Of a stretch of DNA of 64,000 bases, positions 60,376 to 64,000 are shown piece by piece. The translations under genes and the position numbers were made by a program. Below the pieces are notes generated by a model that saw only the letters and a program-made list of their open reading frames with translations, was not told the origin of the DNA and made no database searches. Each line of letters starts with the position of its first letter. Within the stretch, counting starts at the first letter, position 1. Where the stretch lies: NCBI RefSeq assembly GCF_001045465.1, contig NZ_LFND01000006.1, positions 62,001-126,000 on the forward strand. Reading direction: 5' to 3'. The DNA comes from Chryseobacterium angstadtii (GTDB lineage Bacteria; Bacteroidota; Bacteroidia; Flavobacteriales; Weeksellaceae).

Positions 60376-62736
60376 TTATTCAAGATTTTTCAACAGGATC
60401 CATCCTGTTTTTACGGCCAGTTCTTTGCTGGCAGGATCCTCATAGGTCACCTGATACCAATAGGAAGAGGTAGGAAGACGTTTTCCCTGGAAATATCCAT
60501 CCCAATAAGGTCTGGTTTTTCCTGCTTTAAACACTTCCCTTCCGTAGCGGTCGAAAACAAGACCTTTAAAATCTTTATAACCGCTTACTCCACTGAAATC
60601 AATGATATCATTAACTTTATCTCCGTTTGGCGTGATTACATTTTTAATAACAAATGTAAAATATTCTAGGAATCCTTCACAACTTGTATTTTTCACTTTG
60701 ACACGGATGGATATTACGGTATTCTTAGGAACATTCGAAAATACATTGGAAGCCTGCCATGTAAAACCATTGTCTACAGAGTATTCCAAAGTTCCGTTGC
60801 TTGGGTTGCTTGCCGTAAGCACCATAGTTCCGTTTACATTATAATCTACTTTTATAATTTGCGGTACAACTGCACGTATCACCTGGGTTTTAAATTCTTT
60901 GGAGCAAACGCCATTACTTATTTTTACAGTATATTCTCCGGGAGTATCTACCGTAATAGCCTGTGAAGTTTCTCCGGTATTCCATTCGTAGGTATAGCCC
61001 GGGCCGGATCCGGCATCCAGAAGAATCCTATCTCCCTGACAGATCTGACCTCCTTTCAGCGAAGAAACGATGGCAGGTACCACATCAATAGTAATGGTAG
61101 CAGGCTGTAAAGATTTACATCCCTGTGCTCCTATGGCGTAGACGGTGTAAGTTGTATTCTGAGTAGGGCTCACGGTTCTCACTCCACCCGTATTTGAAGT
61201 ATCTCCCCATTGATAAGTTACTCCTCCCGAAGCGGTCAATACCAGAGATTCTCCTGAACAGATTCTTAATTTCGGTGCTGTGAGCTGGGCAACAGGTGTT
61301 TCTTCTCTTCTTAATGTTAAAGTCACGATCTTGCTACAAAAAGCTCCGTTGGAAACCACGACAAAAATGACCTGCCCGTCTGTTCCGTTGTAAGTGGTTG
61401 TATTGGTAATAAAATTATTATTCTGAGCCTGTGCATCTGCCTGAGTAGTATAAAACTTGAATACCGCTCCCGTTGTTGTACTGATCTGAGGTTTTGCATC
61501 CTCTAAATTAAAGGTACTGCGGGTAGGCGTAGCACACAGTTTTAAAGTGGCACTCTGAGCAAGAGGAGAAGTTCCCCCTATGATCGTAATGCTTGCTTTC
61601 TGACATTCTGTTCCGCCCACAAATGTTTTTACCTCATATACTCCCGGCGAAGTGGCCGTATAGATTGCGTTGGTTGCAAAAGGAATAAATACTCCGTCTT
61701 TATACCATTTATAAGTCATTCCCGGCACAGCAGATACCTGCGCTTTTAAAATCTGAGGGGTATTGTCACACATATTCACGGTCTGCCCCAGAGGGTTTCC
61801 GTTATTATCAACAATGGTCATTCCAATATCGAAAGAACCACCCTGTAAGAAGACAGCAGAGTCATAACGCCTGTCCACGGCATCCGCAAGAACCAGTTTA
61901 AAATGATAAGCCTGCCCCGGAATAACGGTAGCAACCGCTGTAAGAGGGACTGTACGTCCTATAAAATTAGTTTCAATATTCTGGGTATTCAGACCGGCAA
62001 AGTATTGCTCGTTTATTAAGGTGGTACATCCTACTCCGGCCGGAACAATATTAGTCACGCTCACAGGCCCTGCACCATTGGGCAGAACAGCCAGGTTGGT
62101 ATAGGTAGGATCGCCTACTTTCTTTAAGAGGAGTGCAAAACTGTCTGCAAAATCACCGCACGGAAATCCGCTGGTATATTCTTCCGAAGCAAACAGATAA
62201 TTGAATTTCACCTGATTGCTGTTGGGAACAAAGTCGAATTCTACGGCTACCACGTCCTGAAGATCATCCGGAGGGTTTACCGCCGCTACAAGATCCGGAT
62301 CGTTTATTCCAGAGCCCGGAACCTGATCAGACAGTTCACCAGGCCCTTCATAGCCATTTCCTGCTCTTCTTGCTTTACCTGCCACGAGAACAATACCGTC
62401 ATTAAAAGGGAAATTGGTAGTTCCTTTATTAAAATATCCCCACGCCCTTTCTGTGTCTGTTGCCAGCTGATTCGGAGAAACGGTTACATTGGATACGTTT
62501 GGTGCCGCACATACGGAGCCTCCTGAGATCAGTACATTCTTCACAAGCTGCTCAATATTATATGCGGAAGCCGGGTAAGTGGGTACATTTACATCTATAA
62601 ACACGCCAGCTTTCATCGTTAGCTGAGATGCTTTTTTCGGAGGTGATTTTTTCCTGACATTCTGGGAAAATACTGCTACAGAGGAAAACAGTACTAACAC
62701 AAATAAAAAGTATTTGTTCAATCTATACGTTAACAT
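60376..62736 (-). CDS. Choice-of-anchor-L surface protein, T9SS type B (paralogue 3)
   Basis: 786 residues, closely matching paralogue 1 in length and layout: signal peptide to about 24, anchor-L domain (about 45-315; GYFNKGTTNFPF, LFASEEYTSGFPCGDFADSFALLL, LPNGAGPVSVTNI), Ig-like modules (TYKWYKDGVFIPF; TYQWGDTSNTGG; YEWNTGETSQAI) and type B sorting domain (VITPNGDKVNDIIDF; DRYGREVFKAGKTRPYWDG). Each of the three tandem genes has its own terminator, so they need not be co-transcribed. Confidence 0.9.
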   Translation of the reverse strand: MLTYRLNKYFLFVLVLFSSVAVFSQNVRKKSPPKKASQLTMKAGVFIDVNVPTYPASAYNIEQLVKNVLISGGSVCAAPNVSNVTVSPNQLATDTERAWGYFNKGTTNFPFNDGIVLVAGKARRAGNGYEGPGELSDQVPGSGINDPDLVAAVNPPDDLQDVVAVEFDFVPNSNQVKFNYLFASEEYTSGFPCGDFADSFALLLKKVGDPTYTNLAVLPNGAGPVSVTNIVPAGVGCTTLINEQYFAGLNTQNIETNFIGRTVPLTAVATVIPGQAYHFKLVLADAVDRRYDSAVFLQGGSFDIGMTIVDNNGNPLGQTVNMCDNTPQILKAQVSAVPGMTYKWYKDGVFIPFATNAIYTATSPGVYEVKTFVGGTECQKASITIIGGTSPLAQSATLKLCATPTRSTFNLEDAKPQISTTTGAVFKFYTTQADAQAQNNNFITNTTTYNGTDGQVIFVVVSNGAFCSKIVTLTLRREETPVAQLTAPKLRICSGESLVLTASGGVTYQWGDTSNTGGVRTVSPTQNTTYTVYAIGAQGCKSLQPATITIDVVPAIVSSLKGGQICQGDRILLDAGSGPGYTYEWNTGETSQAITVDTPGEYTVKISNGVCSKEFKTQVIRAVVPQIIKVDYNVNGTMVLTASNPSNGTLEYSVDNGFTWQASNVFSNVPKNTVISIRVKVKNTSCEGFLEYFTFVIKNVITPNGDKVNDIIDFSGVSGYKDFKGLVFDRYGREVFKAGKTRPYWDGYFQGKRLPTSSYWYQVTYEDPASKELAVKTGWILLKNLE

Positions 62737-62899
62737 TTTTATTATTATTTATCCAAATGTAACAAAAATACCATTAAAAAACACGTCATCATCTAAATAA
62801 AAAAATAATTCACCATACGCATTCGTAAAAAATATGTTTTATAAGTGAAAAATCCGCAAAACAACAGGTATTAAATTTCAAGCTTATAAAAACGCTTAA

Positions 62900-62938
62900 A
62901 AAAAATCAGACCTGTACAATTTGTAAGGTCTGATTTCT
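62900..62938 (-). terminator. Terminator of the heptad-repeat protein gene
   Basis: AAATCAGACCT (62903-62913) pairs with AGGTCTGATTT (62926-62936) and the inner TACAA/TTGTA lengthens the stem; minus strand continues into T5. Confidence 0.8.
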
Positions 62939-62963
62939 ATAATTATTATGGATCATCCGGCTG

Positions 62964-63512
62964 CTATTTTTTCAGCTGATCAATTTCATTCTGAAGCTGG
63001 CTGATGATATCTTTCAGTGCTTTAATTTCATTTTTATTGGAGCTTACGTTGCTTTTCAGAATTACATTTTTAGCTCTTTCGTTGTGGTCTTCATCATCTT
63101 CTTCTTCATTGATCTCTTCAATATCTTCCTGAATGTCTTCAATATCTTCGTTGATCTCCTCAATATCTTCGCTGATCTCTTCAATATCCTCGCTGATTTC
63201 TTCTATATCTTCCTGAATATCTTCAATATCCTCGCTGATCTCTTCAATATCTTCCTGAATATCTTCAATTTTCTCGTGGCTCTTATTCACAGACATCTGA
63301 ATGAAAATGGCCAGATATATTGCTTCCAGAGAAACAACAGTGGTAAGAATCAGAAGCATTTTGTCGAACGCAACAAGATTGAGCATCGGCAAAAGAAATG
63401 AGGTGATGAAGAATAAGGTATGAACAATTAGTGAAGGGATAGAGCCCACCCACCATGTGATACCGTTTGCAATTTTCTCTAAAATTTCTGTATTTTCTTT
63501 TTCTTTTTTCAT
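62964..63512 (-). CDS. DUF1003-like membrane protein with eight acidic heptads
   Basis: 182 residues. Residues 18-75 contain two transmembrane segments in a DUF1003-like pattern (WWVGSIPSLIVHTLFFITSFLLP and ILTTVVSLEAIYLAIFIQMSVNK; quoted in part). Residues 82-137 are eight consecutive heptads of the type IEDIQED / IEEISED / IEEINED with Ile at both core positions and no basic residue, followed by EEDDED. A second ordinary coiled coil closes the protein (NEIKALKDIISQLQNEIDQLKK, about 158-182). Function unknown. The gene lies 15 bp after the DUF2400 gene on the same strand. Confidence 0.8.
   Translation of the reverse strand: MKKEKENTEILEKIANGITWWVGSIPSLIVHTLFFITSFLLPMLNLVAFDKMLLILTTVVSLEAIYLAIFIQMSVNKSHEKIEDIQEDIEEISEDIEDIQEDIEEISEDIEEISEDIEEINEDIEDIQEDIEEINEEEDDEDHNERAKNVILKSNVSSNKNEIKALKDIISQLQNEIDQLKK
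63102..63269 (-). repeat. 21-bp tandem repeat within the membrane-protein gene
   Basis: Eight 21-bp units encode the heptads. Units alternate GATATTGAAG-type and GAGATCAGCG-type codons with scattered silent changes, so the repeat is old enough to have diverged but in-frame length is preserved. Confidence 0.8.
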
Positions 63513-63527
63513 CCTTTCCTATGTTTT

Positions 63528-64000
63528 TTATAAGAGTTCTTTGGTCACTCCCAGCCCAAACAGAGCGAAATCATATCTGGCGGGATCTTTTTCATCAAAT
63601 TTTCTCACGGCAATATCCAGTTCTTCCACTGTTTTCCAGTCATTCTGAGTTCGTGAAAGCAAACCGAGCTGCCTGGAAATATTTCCCGTATGTACATCTA
63701 ACGGAATTGAAAGGTATTTCTGATCTATATTTTCCCAAATTCCAAAATCTACTCCATGTTTGTCTTTCCGGACCATCCAACGAAGGAACATAATAATTCT
63801 TTTGGAAGAGGAGTTTTTATAAGGTGAGCTTACATGTTTATGACTCCTGTGTTTTTCCGTTTCCAGAAAACCGCTTCTGAATCTTTCAATAGCATGAAAA
63901 AAATTAGTTTCCTGATCTTTTATCATGAATAAATTTTCAAGACTTTCATTCTCTTTATAAATTTTATTGAACTGCCTGATAAAGTAAGCAAAATCCTGGC
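63528..64000 (-). CDS. DUF2400/TIGR02757 family protein (5' end outside window)
   Basis: The frame is open from the right edge; the ATG at 63926 is internal because conserved-looking residues (QDFAYFIRQFNKIYKENESL) precede it. Visible part about 157 residues. FLRWMVRKDKHGVDFGIWENI and PLDVHTGNISRQLGLLSRTQ are the TIGR02757 signatures. The D-x-H segment followed later by FALFGLGV resembles the catalytic region of HhH-GPD DNA glycosylases (VDTH and LHG), so a nucleic-acid role is possible. It lies 15 bp upstream of the heptad-protein gene. Confidence 0.82.
   Translation of the reverse strand, partial: QDFAYFIRQFNKIYKENESLENLFMIKDQETNFFHAIERFRSGFLETEKHRSHKHVSSPYKNSSSKRIIMFLRWMVRKDKHGVDFGIWENIDQKYLSIPLDVHTGNISRQLGLLSRTQNDWKTVEELDIAVRKFDEKDPARYDFALFGLGVTKELL

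Noticed and set aside
54125..62736. The three anchor-L genes as a toxin or contact-dependent inhibition cluster
   Set aside because: They have no toxin domain or small immunity gene; all three share sorting and Ig-like domains typical of T9SS adhesins.
63102..63269. Tandem repeats as a CRISPR or minisatellite
   Set aside because: Units are contiguous, in frame and encode heptads within a normal gene; there are no spacers.
63084..63401. Phe/Ile-rich frame on the plus strand
   Set aside because: Reverse reading of the 21-bp tandem repeats encoding acidic heptads.
1..64000. tRNA, rRNA, phage or insertion-sequence content
   Set aside because: Reading both strands I found no cloverleaf-like gene, no transposase or integrase frame and no phage structural gene. 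A computational scan would be needed to be certain about tRNAs.

Overview
The window looks like a chromosomal segment of a Chryseobacterium-like member of the Flavobacteriia (Bacteroidota). The evidence is the low-GC AT-rich spacers, the Bacteroidota -7 promoter element TAnnTTTG, many secreted proteins ending in type IX secretion (T9SS) sorting domains of both type A and type B, and the Bacteroidota gene order ftsX - DUF3098 - uppP - (lipoprotein) - truB. I found no rRNA, tRNA, CRISPR array, prophage, transposase or plasmid function.

Layout. 0-3.1 kb (minus strand): a truncated GH2 beta-mannosidase, CutC, a small lipoprotein and glycosylasparaginase, which fit an N-glycan breakdown block; a GH20 hexosaminidase lies further on at 9.1-11.4 kb. 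3.2-7 kb (plus): a Crp-type regulator and a three-gene DUF3302 / HlyD-type adaptor / TolC-type operon with no recognisable transporter. 7-9.1 kb: two YeeE/YedE membrane proteins behind another Crp/Fnr regulator. 11.5-18.8 kb: a DUF4197 protein, the two SCOT CoA-transferase subunits split by an ABC exporter of opposite orientation, a DoxX protein, an alpha/beta hydrolase lipoprotein and a DUF3667 protein. 18.9-29 kb: a T9SS purple-acid-phosphatase-like enzyme, ribosomal protein L19, a second alpha/beta hydrolase, an EamA exporter, a secreted M36 protease and a secreted VWA protein. 29.3-34.5 kb: ribosomal protein S1, an Ntn hydrolase and a DbpA-like RNA helicase.

34.6-47 kb carries three paralogous 890-residue secreted M12B-like metalloproteases; copies 1 and 2 are adjacent, and copy 3 is separated from them by an SMP-30 lactonase, an orphan ccoG and an AraC regulator. 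47.3-54 kb is mostly housekeeping: a MerR regulator, a membrane-anchored multi-HhH protein, an RluB/RluF-type synthase, truB, uppP, ftsX and rsmA. 54.1-62.7 kb holds three tandem choice-of-anchor-L / T9SS type B surface proteins. The right end has a membrane protein with eight acidic heptads and a truncated DUF2400/TIGR02757 gene.

Spacers hold several dispersed non-coding repeats: a 24-25 bp hairpin element (four copies) with a compensatory stem change, a roughly 190 bp element in two opposite copies about 18 kb apart, a GTCATTC-type palindrome, a double palindrome CCTTGTCAAGG, and degenerate TTAGA and CCCTAAA tracts. No clearly new defence or biosynthetic system is visible. The best leads are the mosaic protease family, the transporter-less efflux operon, the glycan-linked CutC, the covarying repeat and the acidic heptad protein.
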